From the NCBI GenBank assembly GCA_037501455.1, contig CM074857.1, positions 31,826,001 to 31,890,000 of the forward strand: 64,000 bases of DNA, given 5' to 3'. Positions within the stretch are counted from its first letter, which is position 1. Each line of letters starts with the position of its first letter. A program made the translations under genes and the position numbers. The DNA is from Lantana camara (taxonomy: Eukaryota; Streptophyta; Magnoliopsida; Lamiales; Verbenaceae). The notes under the pieces were generated by a model, which was not told where the DNA came from, did not search any database, and saw nothing but the letters and a program-made list of their open reading frames with translations. Below are positions 44,361-55,595 of the stretch, in pieces.

Positions 44361-44494
44361 TGTTGAATGTAATGAGAGCCATAGTTGGGAAAGGATTTTC
44401 TGTATTGCTTGAAAAAACTGTACTGGGATACAAGATACAATACATGTATATACTACAAGATCTAAGCTAAATAAGGAAAACGAATATTTACACA
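44361..44494 (-). repeat. Copia RLC-3 5' LTR (134 bp)
   Basis: Plus-strand TGTTGAATG to TATTTACACA. Its first 73 bases match 30190-30262. An LTR this short is unusual for a coding copia element and more like TRIM size. Confidence 0.8.
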
Positions 44495-44509
44495 AAGATT
44501 ACGGGGATT

Positions 44510-44722
44510 TGGTTAAATCCCTTGTTTCCTTTGCTAACATGATTGGCATGCCCGGTTGGGTCACCCAAATTCCAGGGTTTTGAGATTTGTTGTTCGAAGT
44601 TCCAGACTTAAGTCGTCTAGCAGCAATTTAGAACCATGTCCTTCTTGTGTACTTGGTAAAATGAGTAGGATTCCTTTAGCTTCTGTTGAACATAAGAGCA
44701 TTTCTCCTTTAGATATAATTTA
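44510..44722 (+). pseudogene. Copia RLC-2 pre-integrase and integrase zinc finger
   Basis: Plus-strand frame WHARLGHPNSRVLRFVV, then CPSCVLGK: the HxxxH-CxxC finger before copia integrase. It ends DIIY at 44722, where sLTR-2 interrupts. The next codons (SDVWGP) begin at 46995, so the join is in frame. Confidence 0.9.
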
Positions 44723-44727
44723 CTTTG

Positions 44728-46993
44728 TGTTGGTGTTGCGTGGCGGGCCCGAGGCAGAGTGACAGTACAGCGGAACATTTTAAAATTTTCGCCATAACCT
44801 CGTTATCAAAATATTTCAAAAATATTTTAATAAAGCAGCGGAATAAATCGGGCAGCATAACTCTAATATATACAGGTATCGATAACATAATTTTAAATCA
44901 TCTAGCATATAATCACAATATGCAAATATCAATTTGGGCAGCACAACAGTATTACCGTACTGCAAAAAATGGCTATCAACGGCACTTTTCCAGCACCTCG
45001 ATATCTTCTCGTGAAACCGGCAGAGCTTCCCCGCAATATCCCCGATTAAGAAATTGGAGTGTGGGCTCCGGCAGTATTTCCCTAAATACTTGAGAAAATA
45101 TTTTTCTAGAAAAACCCTTTTTTCTAATTTCAGAAAATCCCTATTTTCTAATAATTAAGTGGATTATATATTAATTATATAACCACCTAATTAAGTAATT
45201 AATTAATCCTTAATTAAGGATTAATCAACTGTAGAGAGAGAGAATGTCGGATGGCTATATTACTTGAAAAAAATGAAAGCCAAAGTTGATAATTTAATTG
45301 AGCATGCAAAGGCTCTATTTATAGGGCCATTAAAGGGTCATTCGTGCAATATTTCGGAATTTAGCCGTGCGCCCCAAGTCCGAACAACCAACCTGAAGAC
45401 GCCACGTGGAAGCTTGGAGTGCGCGGAACGCAACGAGAAGCTGCCGCGTGGCCAGTCCGCCCGGTCCTGCATGTGTATGGCGTGCGTGGGGCACACTCCT
45501 GCACGAGAAGCTGCCGCGTGGCCGGTCCGCCCGGTCCGACCGGCGGTCCAGCGGTTCAGACCGGTTCAGACGTGAACCGGTCGGCTCATCATGGTTAGAC
45601 CCGGTGACACGTGTCTCAATCTCATTGGCCAACGTGTCCGGGTCGGTCAAGCCCTTGACCCGACCCTATCCGTTAACCGACCCGTTGACCCGCGCCCTTG
45701 ACCCAATCCTTATCAAATCTGGGCCGCTCCTTCGCGCTGGCGTGGCTCGATCTCCATCGTCCACGTGTCGGACACGCTGGAGCCAAGTCAGCGCCACTTG
45801 GCAGCTGGTATGCTGACGTGGCGTGACACATCACCTGCCACGTCAGCACGTTGCCACGTCATCAGACCTTTTTTTTTTTTTTTTTTAATAAAAAATTTTA
45901 TTTTCTCCAAAATAAAATTTCGGACATTTCCAACTCTTTGGAATTTAATTTATTTTCTCAAAATAAATTCCTTGGCTATTTTCAAACACTTTGAAAAATC
46001 ATTTCTCTCTCTCGTTTTAATATTTTCTCTTTGATCTTCGTTGGGGCTTGCGGGGGGACCTGCAGGACTAATTAATCTTAGCTCCAAACGGGTCAATCTA
46101 TTATCATCCCATGACAATAATTGATTACCGTTTAACAATATTTAATTCCACTAAATAAATATTTTTGAACTCTAAAATTAATTAAATTATTCACGAATTT
46201 CTCGATCTAGAATAATTTTACATTTTACTCCTCTGTACAGATATCCATGAAAAATAAATCAATACTACTATCATTTATTTTTCACTTTAAATCTGAAATT
46301 TCTTGATTTACCTTAAGTCCAAATTCCCTGTATGTGAAACACATTCAACATACAACTTCGGTGACGAACACACGAAGTACTTTGGCCAAAGTTTTAATTC
46401 GAACTTTTTGCAAATCTATTTCAGTGATATCTTTAAACCTTCCAGCAAGGCTACAGATTCCTTGATTAATATTTCTCTTTAGCACATTTCATGCAATCAC
46501 CGAACGTACAAAGTATTTTGGCCACCCGTTACCGAGACCTCACTTCTGAGTACATCACAGTGATTAACACTACATGCCTAAAGTAGAAACACTGCCAGGA
46601 TTAAGAGTCTAATGCTTCCGAGATTCTGTTCATTTTAGATAGCAGTATAAAATGAACAATCTCAGTGGTCCAGTTCGATGTTTCCAATCTCATTGAAAAT
46701 CATCAATGTGTTATAATTGGAAACTCCTTTTCCCTATGACGAAAGACTAATCATCTTATATAACACATTATAGTCTTGATAAGAACATCTTCTTATCATA
46801 CTGACTAGAACTTTAATGACACGTAATTCTTGGCATTTAAAGTATTTTCCTATGAAACACATTTCATATAAAAATATCATCACACGTCATTAATTATTAA
46901 ATTTGTAAAATACTCATAACTTGCGATAATTTCAGTTTTATTAATCCAAAATATTTACAATATAATTGGATTTTCAGGGCATTAATCCCAACA
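44728..46993 (+). mobile_element. sLTR-2: solo LTR (2,266 bp) in copia RLC-2 integrase
   Basis: Begins TGTTGGTGTTGCG and ends ATTAATCCCAACA, with flanks CTTTG (44723-44727) and CTCTG (46994-46998), a duplication with one later change. Its ends resemble sLTR-1 and sLTR-3 but the body differs. About 45400-45870 is rich in ACGT motifs and has two copies of a 33-base GC-rich stretch (GAGAAGCTGCCGCGTGGCC at 45434 and 45504). There is a T run at 45869-45886. No coding region. Confidence 0.88.
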
Positions 46994-46998
46994 CTCTG

Positions 46999-47820
46999 AT
47001 GTTTGGGGACCAACCCCTATTGCCTCCAATAATGGTTTTCGGTTTATGTTGCCCTTCATATATGATTTAACTCGTTACACTTGGATTTATTTTCTGAAAA
47101 ATAAAAGTGAAGTGTACTCTATATTCCTAAATTTTGAACAATTGGTACATCGCCAGTTCCAAGGGAAAATAAAAGCCTTTCATTCAGATTGGGGAGGGGA
47201 ATACCAAAAACTAAACAAAAACTTTCATTCCATCGGATAGCTTGCCCTTATAGCCATGAACAGAATGGTGTTGCAGAATGAAAAATAAGACACATGTTGT
47301 CGATACTGGATTAACACTTCTTGCTCATGCCAAAATGCCACTAAAATATTGGAGCTTTGCCTTTGAACGGGAGTCTCACTCATCAACTCACTCCCCTCGC
47401 ATGTTCTTCACAATGCTTCACCTCACCTCAAACTTTTGGGCTCGTCTCCTCCTTACACCAACTTTAAACCTTTTGGTTGTGCTGTCTTCCCTCTTTTACG
47501 TCCGTACAACCAACATAAGTTTGATTTTAGAACCAAACCATGTGTATATTTGGGGCAGAGTCCAACTCAATCGGCTGCTAGGTGTCTGGGACCAGTATCT
47601 AATCGCATCTTTCTTGCTCGTCATGTCAAATTTTTTGAACGCAGTTTTCCTTTCACGGATGCACAGACACCAATGACCTCCTCGCCGCCTCCATCACCAT
47701 AGCTGCACACGCACACCACTCTCCCTGGTCTCACTCGACCTAGCACATCGTCAAGTATGACTCCTTCATCCTCTACATCTCCTCCTACACGTACCAGTGA
47801 TTATCCAACACCTCCCACAA
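46999..47820 (+). pseudogene. Copia RLC-2 integrase core and C-terminus
   Basis: Reads (S)DVWGPTPIASNN, TRYTWIYFLKNKSEV, HSDWGGEYQ (second acidic residue), then after a stop YSHEQNGVAE with the third. After another shift come FKPFGCAVFPLLRPY and KPCVYLGQSP, then a Thr/Pro/Ser-rich linker. RT, RNase H and the 3' LTR are absent: neprosin sequence resumes at about 47820-47850. Several frame breaks. Confidence 0.87.
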
Positions 47821-47829
47821 ATACCATAC

Positions 47830-47992
47830 CCAAGGAAGAATACCCATGCAGAGAACTTACCAAAATAATTTGCAAAATAGTTCATCTGTTGGTCGTTTCT
47901 CTCACTCTTTGAAATGGAATCAAGGAATAGAAGTACATATTTCTTGGAACTATTATACCCAGTATTATTGAATTTTACAAAATACTCATACA
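47830..47992 (+). pseudogene. Neprosin-type gene exon 3, remaining part (approximate)
   Basis: After the copia remnant, a frame reads GRIPMQRTYQNNL, then HSLKWNQ and, after a stop, ILQNTHTT to a donor-like GTAATT at about 47993. GRIPMQRT would be the family's GTIPIRRT block and ILQNT its HEYAILQT block. The IPMQRT stretch could also be copia linker (HPMQTR), so the left edge is uncertain by some 50 bases. Confidence 0.5.
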
Positions 47993-48056
47993 ACGACGTA
48001 ATTCGTCACTGATATCATATGTATATATATGTATGTATGTATGTATTAGTTTGCAG

Positions 48057-48218
48057 GAATTTATAGCAAACCCGGGAAGATATTTTATTCGGCTGAAGCT
48101 AACATTGATGTGTGGAACCCCATACTTAGTTCAAATCAACAGTATAGTTCAGCTACAATATTTATTGAAAGTGGAGAGCCCTCGATCATTGCAAGAACAA
48201 ATTCAAGCGGGATGGACA
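48057..48218 (+). pseudogene. Neprosin-type gene exon 4
   Basis: Acceptor TTTGCAG ends at 48056 and donor GTAAGT is at 48219. It reads IYSKPGKIFYSAEANIDVW, then NPILSSNQQYSSATIF, and after a one-base shift SLQEQIQAGWT. These are the family's YxGAxAxINVWNP, YSSAxIW and IQVGWTV blocks. The frameshift lies between ESGE and SLQE (about 48175). Confidence 0.88.
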
Positions 48219-48359
48219 GTAAGTCTAACATAAGTAGTTTACGATCTTCATTATTTTATTAATATTCTAATATTATAATTCCTTTATACATATAACTTAT
48301 GAATAATATTGTGATATTACAATATTTCTAATTAAGAATCATGAACACTGCACTTCCAG

Positions 48360-48413
48360 GCGAATCCTCAATTATAAGGTGATTCTCGTACTCAATTTAA
48401 CACAACATGGAAG
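48360..48413 (+). pseudogene. Neprosin-type gene exon 5
   Basis: Acceptor TTCCAG ends at 48359 and donor GTATGT is at 48414. It reads ANPQL, stop, GDSRTQFNTTWK. The TAA stands where the family has TAT (LYGDxRTQF). Exactly 18 codons. Confidence 0.88.
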
Positions 48414-48518
48414 GTATGTATTGATCTTTTGATCAACTTTAATAATATTACTTACTTTTTTCCTAAGAAAACATTAAAAAGTTTACTAAATGTTATCCTT
48501 GTCTATGCTTCCATGTAG

Positions 48519-48614
48519 GGTTTAACAAATAAAGGAAGGAAGATCATTCAAGGACAGGGATGCTTCAATGTAAAATGTCCAGATTTTGTTATAGTGAGCA
48601 ATAAGGTACCGTTG
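48519..48614 (+). pseudogene. Neprosin-type gene exon 6, first part
   Basis: Acceptor CATGTAG ends at 48518. Thirty-two open codons: GLTNKGRKII, then GCFNVKCPDFVIVSNKVPL. The two cysteines are the conserved GCYNxxCxGFV pair. The exon is cut by the Tat-type element. The duplicated CGTTG (48610-48614) is its last five bases, and the frame continues at 61376. Confidence 0.9.
48610..48614. repeat. Target-site duplication of Tat-1 (left)
   Basis: CGTTG, repeated at 61371-61375. Confidence 0.93.
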
Positions 48615-49273
48615 TGACGTGGGTCGATCCGATATCGCCACGTGCACACAAGGTGGCCCGCCACGTCGTGCGATGACCAGTCAAACTCGCCACGTGTACA
48701 CCCGAGTCGGCCACCTGGATGGCCTGGGTGGGGGAACTTCCCAAGTATGGGCCCTGGTCACGCTACAGCGTCGAGTCGACTCAACTACGACAAAGTCGAT
48801 ATATAGTCGAGCTTTTCCCCAGACCAGTCGATATTAATCGACGATGCAGTGCCCTAGTCGATCTTCTCTCGACTCACCCTTGGGCCCCACTCCGCCGCTC
48901 CAAGCATTTAATGAGCCTAACATGCCGTACCAAGTAGCTGCAGCACATTAAATGCGCTTGTAAATGGTACTATTCAGTCATCATTACTCCCCAGGTATAA
49001 ATACCCCCTTCATAAATGTTATTTCTAAGCATCATAAGTGTATTTATTACGCACAAACTACTCGAAAGGCTCTCAAAACCACTCGAAACTGACTTGGACG
49101 TCGGAGTGCCGACAAAGGGATCCCCCCTACCCGTCCTTTGTCGGTCCGTAGCTTACGTTTGCCACCCCATCTTGCAGGTCAACTCCAAGTCGAGGACTTC
49201 CCTGTGACAAATTCTAAGTGGTCTAAGTCAACAATTTCGAGCCACGTCAGCCGCCCGAATTTCGACTCGATCA
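48615..49273 (+). repeat. Tat-1 5' LTR (659 bp)
   Basis: TGACGTGGGTCG to CGACTCGATCA. It contains GCCACGTG boxes near 48640 and 48700, eight TCGA motifs in 48770-48872, and a TATA box at 48996-49003. Confidence 0.93.
48996..49003 (+). promoter_or_regulatory. TATA box of Tat-1 5' LTR
   Basis: TATAAATA inside CCCCAGGTATAAATACCCC. It is the only clear TATA in the LTR, about 380 bases in, which is a usual U3/R position. Confidence 0.75.
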
Positions 49274-49276
49274 TTT

Positions 49277-49293
49277 TGGCGCTGTCTGTGGGA
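49277..49293 (+). other. Primer-binding site of Tat-1
   Basis: TGGCGCTGTCTGTGGGA, 3 bases after the LTR. Close to the TGGCGCCGTCTGTGGG type seen in Tat-lineage elements. The tRNA is not decided by eye. Confidence 0.75.
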
Positions 49294-49319
49294 ATCTCTC
49301 GAACAGAAGCCTAGCAAGA

Positions 49320-50807
49320 ATGGAATTAAGTAGTCACCGAACACTCGGAGCGGACGACCAGGCGGACGTCCCCATCAAAGGGGCCGGTCCTAGCCATCCA
49401 CCTGCACCACACGGAGCAGACGCACGAAACGCTCCCGTACCCATGGTGTACGCATCCCCCGACCCGGATGCGTACCTCGAGAAATACCAGGCCGAGGCCG
49501 TCACTGCGGCAGCAGAGGGCCGAGCTCCTGTCTTCCCTGAGAAACCGAGGGCCAGCCCTGCCACACCCTCTCCCGGCCAGTATTCGGCCTACTATGGGCC
49601 GCCTATGCATTACGGATATCCACCACCTCCGTGGGGTTACCACCCGCACTCGGCGTACTACCACCCTGAGGCATATGGCCCACCTCCACCTTCTAGCCCA
49701 GTCCAGGGGCAAGGGGCGGGTCGGGGCCAACAGCAGAAGGAGGCGGCGGCGCCTACCGAACTAGCAGTCGAGTCGGCAAGGTGCCGTGGTAAGCGTCCTA
49801 TCGGTCCGGTGAATGAAGAAGCCAACCCATCTAAGTCGAAGATAATGGAGGAAAACCAAGTGACTATGCGAGCCTCCAGGGCCGGTAGTGGATCGGGAAG
49901 CTCATCCCAAAATAATGATGATGAGCAACGGCCTAGAAACTCCGGTGTCTTCGACCCTCTGGGGGCTAGGGTCAACCCTGAAGCCCCCCGGGTGTCTAAT
50001 CGAGGCTTTGCCATGGGGCGGAATGATCTACGGCACCGTCTGCCACACCGCGCGAAATCACCCTGCCGACCCCAAAGGCCTCGATCTCCACACGTCGACG
50101 AAGAAGGAGAAGGGTCTTTCTCTGACCCCCTACCTCCTCGTCAAGGACAATGGGGTCATGACCGTGACCAGGATGACCCACCTCTACCTTTCCGACAACC
50201 GGCGAGACAGTACCGAAGTACCCGGGAGGCTCGATCCCCTTTTTGCGAAGAGATACTTAGCGTTATGGAAGAAGACAAGATGCCTACCAATCTCCCTACT
50301 TACAATGGGACCACTGATCCGGAAAGACATGTGGACCGATTTGAAATCGAGATAAGCATGTTCGGTCATTCCCCGGATGTGAGGGCCAAGATCTTCGCCA
50401 CTACCCTGATCGAGGCAGCCCAGGACTGGTTCTGAAGGCTGCCGCCAAGGAGCATTAGGACGTACAATGCCCTGATCGAGTGCTTCATTGCCCACTTCTC
50501 CTCTGTGAAATGCGACAAGCTCCCCACCACCTACCTCTATAACATAGTGCAAAGAGAGGATGAGACCTTGAGAGACTTCTTCACCCGATTCTCTCGAGCT
50601 ACCGTACAAGTGCACGCCCCGAGCATGGACATGTTGATTCCCACTCTGCACACGGCCCTAAGGGACAAGGAATGTGCTCGCCACATCGTCAGGAAAAACC
50701 CCGCAACAATCTCAAAACTTCTCGACATCGCCGCCACATGGATGAGAGTCGAGGAAGTGGAAATGGCGCAGAAGGGCGGGGCGAGTAGAAGGACCGAGAT
50801 TCCTTGA
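49320..50807 (+). pseudogene. Tat-1 gag
   Basis: From ATG 49320 (MELSSHRTLGADDQADVP), a long proline- and charge-rich N-terminus, then ILSVMEEDKMPTNLPTYNG, DPERHVDRFEIEISM, FATTLIEAAQDWF and, beyond a TGA at 50436 (probably a Trp codon), RLPPRSIRTYNALIECF, LRDFFTRFSRATVQV. These are the Retrotrans_gag motifs. The frame ends at TGA 50805-50807. Confidence 0.88.
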
Positions 50808-51098
50808 CCCCCAAGAAGTGAACCCAGAAGAGACAACAAGAGTCGAGTTGACCACAGCTGACCACAGCTCGGGAGGTAGCTCGAAGAAGCATTACACCCC
50901 ACTCAACCGGACGATCGAGGAGATTTACAACATCTCCAACCAGAAGTTGTTCAGAAAGCCGAAGCCGATCAAGGAGACTCAAAAGACAAGAGACTCCGGA
51001 AAGTATTGCCACTTCCACCGCTAAACAGGGCACAACACCTCAGAGTGTTTTGCTCTACGTGATGAGGTTGAGCGGTTGATCCAGGGGGCGAGCTGCAA

Positions 51099-53237
51099 GT
51101 GTTTGTGAAGAAGCTGGACGAGCTAGCCATTCGAGCCGTGGAGCGCAGCCCGTCCCAGCGTCGAGAAGCAAAGCAGCCGACGGAAAGGGATGAGCACAAC
51201 CTCCCTTACCTCGATCGAATCGATATGATTGCAGGCGAGCCCACCGGGGGAGATACTAAGACTGCCCGTAAGAGAACGAGAAGAGAGGCCCAAAGAAACT
51301 ATTACGGGCCCCATGAGGTCATGGAGGTCGAATCGGCTAGGAGCTGGGTAGATCAGGATATAAGCTTTTGTAACAAGGACCAAGTCGGCGTTCCACCTCG
51401 GGAGGGCGAAATGGCTGGTTGTCCGATGGTGGTTACGCTAGACGTGGCTAACTACATTGTATCCAAAACTTTGGTCGGTAATGGAAGCTCGGTAAATATT
51501 ATCTATCTCGCGACTCTAGAACGAATGAATTTGGCTAAAAGTTTAAGACTCGAACCACTTAAGACTCCACTGACCGGATTTGGGGGTTCAGAAGTCTACC
51601 CCAAAGGCCGAGTTCGCCTAATCACCTCCATGGGAACTCTCCTTAAGAGGGCAACAATGGAGCTCGAGTACCTCGTGGTCGACCATCCTTCGGCATATAA
51701 CATAATCCTGGGGAGACCCGGTCTGATCGATTTCAGAGCGGTTATTTCGACATACCACCAGTTGATCAAACTTCCCACCCCGGCGGGTGTGGGGGAATTG
51801 AGGTGCGATGTCCCGATGGCTTGGGCATGCTACTCAATTTCGATGGAAAATGTGAAGTTGTCTGATAGAAGGATAGTTCCTATTTTGGGTCTGCCCGAAG
51901 GAGACGAGGACGAGGTTGAAGACCTGGAAGCTGAGGGTGAAGAGCCAGTCCGTATCTCCAAAAGGGCGAAAAAGAAGAAGAAACTGGTGGATAATCGGGT
52001 CGAGGCTTATAGCCAAACCATGGAGATCGAGCTTCTACCCGGGCAAGCCGAGAAGATCACCCATGTTGGCCTCCCTGAACCAGGCAAGGAGTATGAGCAG
52101 GTGCTCCTAATCCAATTCCTTCAGGAGAATGCCGATGTATTCGCATGGAGCGCCAATGATCTCGTCGAGGTTGACCCACCTGTGATTATACACCACCTCA
52201 ACGTCGACCCAGCCTTTAAGCCCATCGAACAGAGATTGCGCACTCAAAGCGTGAAGAGAAACGAGATAATTGAGGAAGAGGTGAACAAACTGCTTGATGC
52301 CGGGTACATCACACCGGCCAAGTACGTCGACTGGTTATGCAACGTTGTTCTAGTCGCAAAGTCTGGGGGGAAATGGCGGATGTGCAACGACTTCACAGAC
52401 CTAAACAAGGCTTGCCCCAAGGACCCGTACCCCCTGCCTAACATCGACCAGTTGGTCGAATCCACAGCGGGCTGTGAGTTGATGAGTATGATGGATGCCT
52501 TTCAAGGCTACTATCAAATATTCATGGCGCTAGAAAACGAGGACAAGACCGATTTCATAGTCATGAAAGCGATCTATTGCTTTCGAGTGATGCCCTTTGG
52601 ACTTAAAAACGCGGGGGCTACCTATCAGAGGTTGGTGAATCGAATCTTCGAGGGAGAGATCGGCAAGACGATGGAGGTCTATGTCTAAGACATGATAGTA
52701 AGGTCGACTAAATCGAGTAACCACCTCCAAGATTTGAAGAGAGCATTTGACCTCCTGAGAAAGTACAACTTGAAACTCAACCCGAACAAGTGCACTTTTG
52801 GGGTCGGAGGAGGGAAATTTTTGGGATATATGGTCAGCCGGAGGGGAATTGAGGCGAATCCTGAGAAAAGCGAGGTTGCCCGCAACCTCTCAAGCCCGAA
52901 AACGATCCAGGAGGTCCAGTGTCTAGTTGGCCAAATTATCTCACTCAATAGGTTTATTTCCAGGTCAGCCGAGAAGAACCTACCTTTCTTCAAGATCCTG
53001 AGAAACGTTAAGGAGTTCAAATGGACCGAGGAGTGCGAGCAAGCGTTCATGGCTCTAAAGAAGTACCTCGAATCGCCCCCACTTTTGGCAAAGCCTGAAC
53101 CCGGAGAAATCTTGTACCTCTACATGGCCGTGTCGAATGAGGTGATTAGCTCTGTCTTGGTCGCCGTCTGGGTAGAAGCTCGGTCTACTATGTTAGCAAG
53201 ATTTTGCATGGGACCGAAACGCGATATTTGGAAATAG
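51099..53237 (+). pseudogene. Tat-1 protease and reverse transcriptase
   Basis: Protease motif VGNGSSVNIIY (about 51475). The catalytic Asp of the expected VDNGSS is replaced by Gly. Then IILGRPGL. RT from about 52200: GYITPAKYVDWLCNVVLV, KWRMCNDFTDLNKACPKD, QGYYQI, VMPFGLKNAGATYQRL. The catalytic YVDD is YV-stop-D at 52683-52691. Further RT/connection sequence (KCTFGVGGGKFLGYMVS, WTEECEQAF) runs to 53237. Confidence 0.9.
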
Positions 53238-55166
53238 AAAAATTCACCCTCACGTTGGTTCACACAGCCCGGAAGCTGAAGCCGTATTTCCAAGCCCACG
53301 AGATCATTGTTTTAACAGACCAACCCCTCTGACAAATGCTCGCAAAGCCGGACAGCTCGGGCAGACTGACCAAGTGGGCGGTCGAGTTGGGCCAATATGA
53401 CATAACCTATCAACCTAGGTTAGCATATTACGCCCAGGTCCTGGCCGAGAAATCTCCTGCGATGTTATAAACACCGAATTCGGGGCCTTGGACTTTAGCA
53501 GTCGATGGGTCATCGACCTCATCTGGGGGAGGTGTAGGGGTATCCCTAAGGAGTAATGAAGGAGATGAGCTCGACTTTGCCATCTGCTTGGAATTCCCAG
53601 CCACGAACAATGAGGCCGAGTAGAGGACCTCCTAGCGGGAATGAAGATTGCTAAAGAACAATGGGTCGATGACCTTACAGCCTTGACCGATTCCCAGCTG
53701 GTCGCAAGTCAGTATGACGGCTCTTACGAGGCGAAAGAAGAGTCGATGGCAAAATACCTAGAGAAAGTGAAGATGTGGGCCTCTAAATTCAAAAGCTTCA
53801 AACTCGAGCAAGTCCCACGGGAAGAAAACGAGAGGGCCGATACCCTTTCCAAAGTGGGAAGGGCCTCAGAGGAACAAGGGACAGGTCAATCACCTTCCTC
53901 ACTAACTCAACTCGATCTATTGACGAAGAGGGACTCTCTATCTTCAGTATCGACCCTGCCGAACCCTGCTGGCTGGATGATATAGTCTTACACCTAAAAG
54001 ATAGGTTCCTCCCAGAAGATAAAACGGAAAGGCGCCGACTCATGGCTCGATCGGCCAGTTATGCGCTTGACCCCGATGGAGTTTTGTTCAAGAAGTCCGT
54101 TAGGGAGCCGGCTAAGAGGTGTCTATGATCTTCCCAAGCCAAGGAGGTTCTCGAGGAAGTACATGCTGGGTCATGCGGGAATCACGCAGGAGGTCGGATC
54201 CTGGCAAATAAAATGGCTCGAGCCGGTTATTATTGGCCTACCCTTATACGTGATTCGATCTGCTTCGTAAAGAAGTGCCCCAGCTGCCAAAAGCACGCAA
54301 ATCTTACGCATATCCGAAAGAGATGATCCCCGTCGACATAGCCTGGCCTTTCGACCAGTGGGGAATCGACATTCTGGGCCCCTTCCCGATGGCCCCTCGA
54401 AAACAGCAATTCGTTATCGTCTGTGTTGGGTATTTCTCGAAAAAATCACCTATACCATGATGACCCGTTTTCTCTGGAAGAACATTATATGTCGATTCGG
54501 AGTACCAAGAACCCTCATTTGTGATAACGGGCCTCAATTCAGGAGCAAAATGTTCAAGAATTTCTGCTCAAAGCATAAAATCAGCTTACGTTTCACCTTG
54601 GTCAGACACCCCCAAGCGAATGGCCAGACCGAAGTAACCAATCGGACGTCCAAAACCTGAAGACCCGACTTGATGGGAGCAAAGGAGCATGGGCCGAGGA
54701 ATTAGACGGTGTGTCGTGGGCCTATCGGACAACCCCTCGAACAGCCACCGGGGAGACCCCTTTCTCGATGGTCTATGGCTCTGAGACCATGAAACCAGCT
54801 GAATTGATACATCAAACCGGTCGAGTATTAAAATACCAACTCAATCGAAATCAAGAAAACCGCCAATTCGAATTGGACACCATTGAAGAAAAGAGAGAGC
54901 AAGGTTTTCGTCGAATGCAACAATATAGGGCATCGATGACCAGGAGCTATAACAAGAAAGTCATCTCTCGACAATTTCGAGTCGGCGACATGGTTCTGAA
55001 GAGGGTTGACGTTACCAGGCAAGTGGGCAAACTCGACGCTAATTGGGAAGGCCCCTTTCGAATTGCCAAAATTGGGAAGAATCAAGCTTACCACCTCGAA
55101 GAAATGAGCGGCCAGCCAGTCCCTCGATCTTGGAACGCTCACAACCTCAGAAGATTTTACGTTTGA
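53238..55166 (+). pseudogene. Tat-1 RNase H domains and integrase
   Basis: RNase H remnants at about 53230-53640 in several frames, then an archaeal-type second RNase H with LTDSQLVASQ and REENERADTLSK (53641-53860). Integrase: a finger remnant about 54230-54300, FDQWGIDILGPFP (54350), ICDNGPQF, HPQANGQTEVTNR (about 54605), and C-terminal WEGPFRIAKIG with HNLRRFYV ending at 55164. Frame breaks at 53985, 54460 and 54660. A deletion in the core removed part of the segment after YFSK. Confidence 0.85.
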
Positions 55167-55595
55167 AAAGTTATAAATGTTCGATTGCTCGTACATTTCA
55201 ACAAAATTAAGCACTTCACTTCGACTATCATGCTCTCAATGAGTTAAATAGGCCGATTCTTTAGTTTCGATTTAAAGGTCAAATTTACTGTTTGGTTGTC
55301 ATACTCGAAGAGAGTTAAATAACCCATTTAATCAACTCATTTACCACCTCATCGATTTCGACTCGGAAGTTGTGAACATGCATAATCAAAGATGCTAATT
55401 CAAAGAGATAATGGGAAAAGAAACTTCATTGAACATAACACAATTTGAGTCGATTACATTTGGATTTTCAAAGATAGGAACACTCCTTAGCCAACCCGGG
55501 TCGATCTGACCCCGGGAAAAAACTACTGCTGGAATAAAGAAGTCGAAATTACAATTGGGAAGTAGGAGAGAATAATAAAGCTAAGGATGGGGGCT
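55167..55595. other. Tat-1 spacer between integrase and antisense ORF
   Basis: Mixed sequence without a supported feature. TCGA motifs and two similar stretches (GAGTTAAATA at 55238 and 55309) suggest a short internal duplication. Confidence 0.45.

Larger units (their letters stand above)
30190..44494 (-). mobile_element. Copia RLC-3 (minus strand), inserted in RLC-2 and itself split by the Tekay element
   Basis: Short LTRs: complete at 44361-44494 (134 bp), truncated at 30190-30262. Both start TGTTGAATGTAATGAG on the plus strand. The primer-binding site is on the minus strand at 44350-44360. Reading leftward: gag 44281-43320, then Tekay at 43314-33673, then the gag end, protease, integrase, RT and RNase H down to 30263. 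Flanks GAATGAT (left) and AAGATTA (right) suggest a degraded target-site duplication. RLC-2 coding sequence continues on both sides. Confidence 0.85.
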
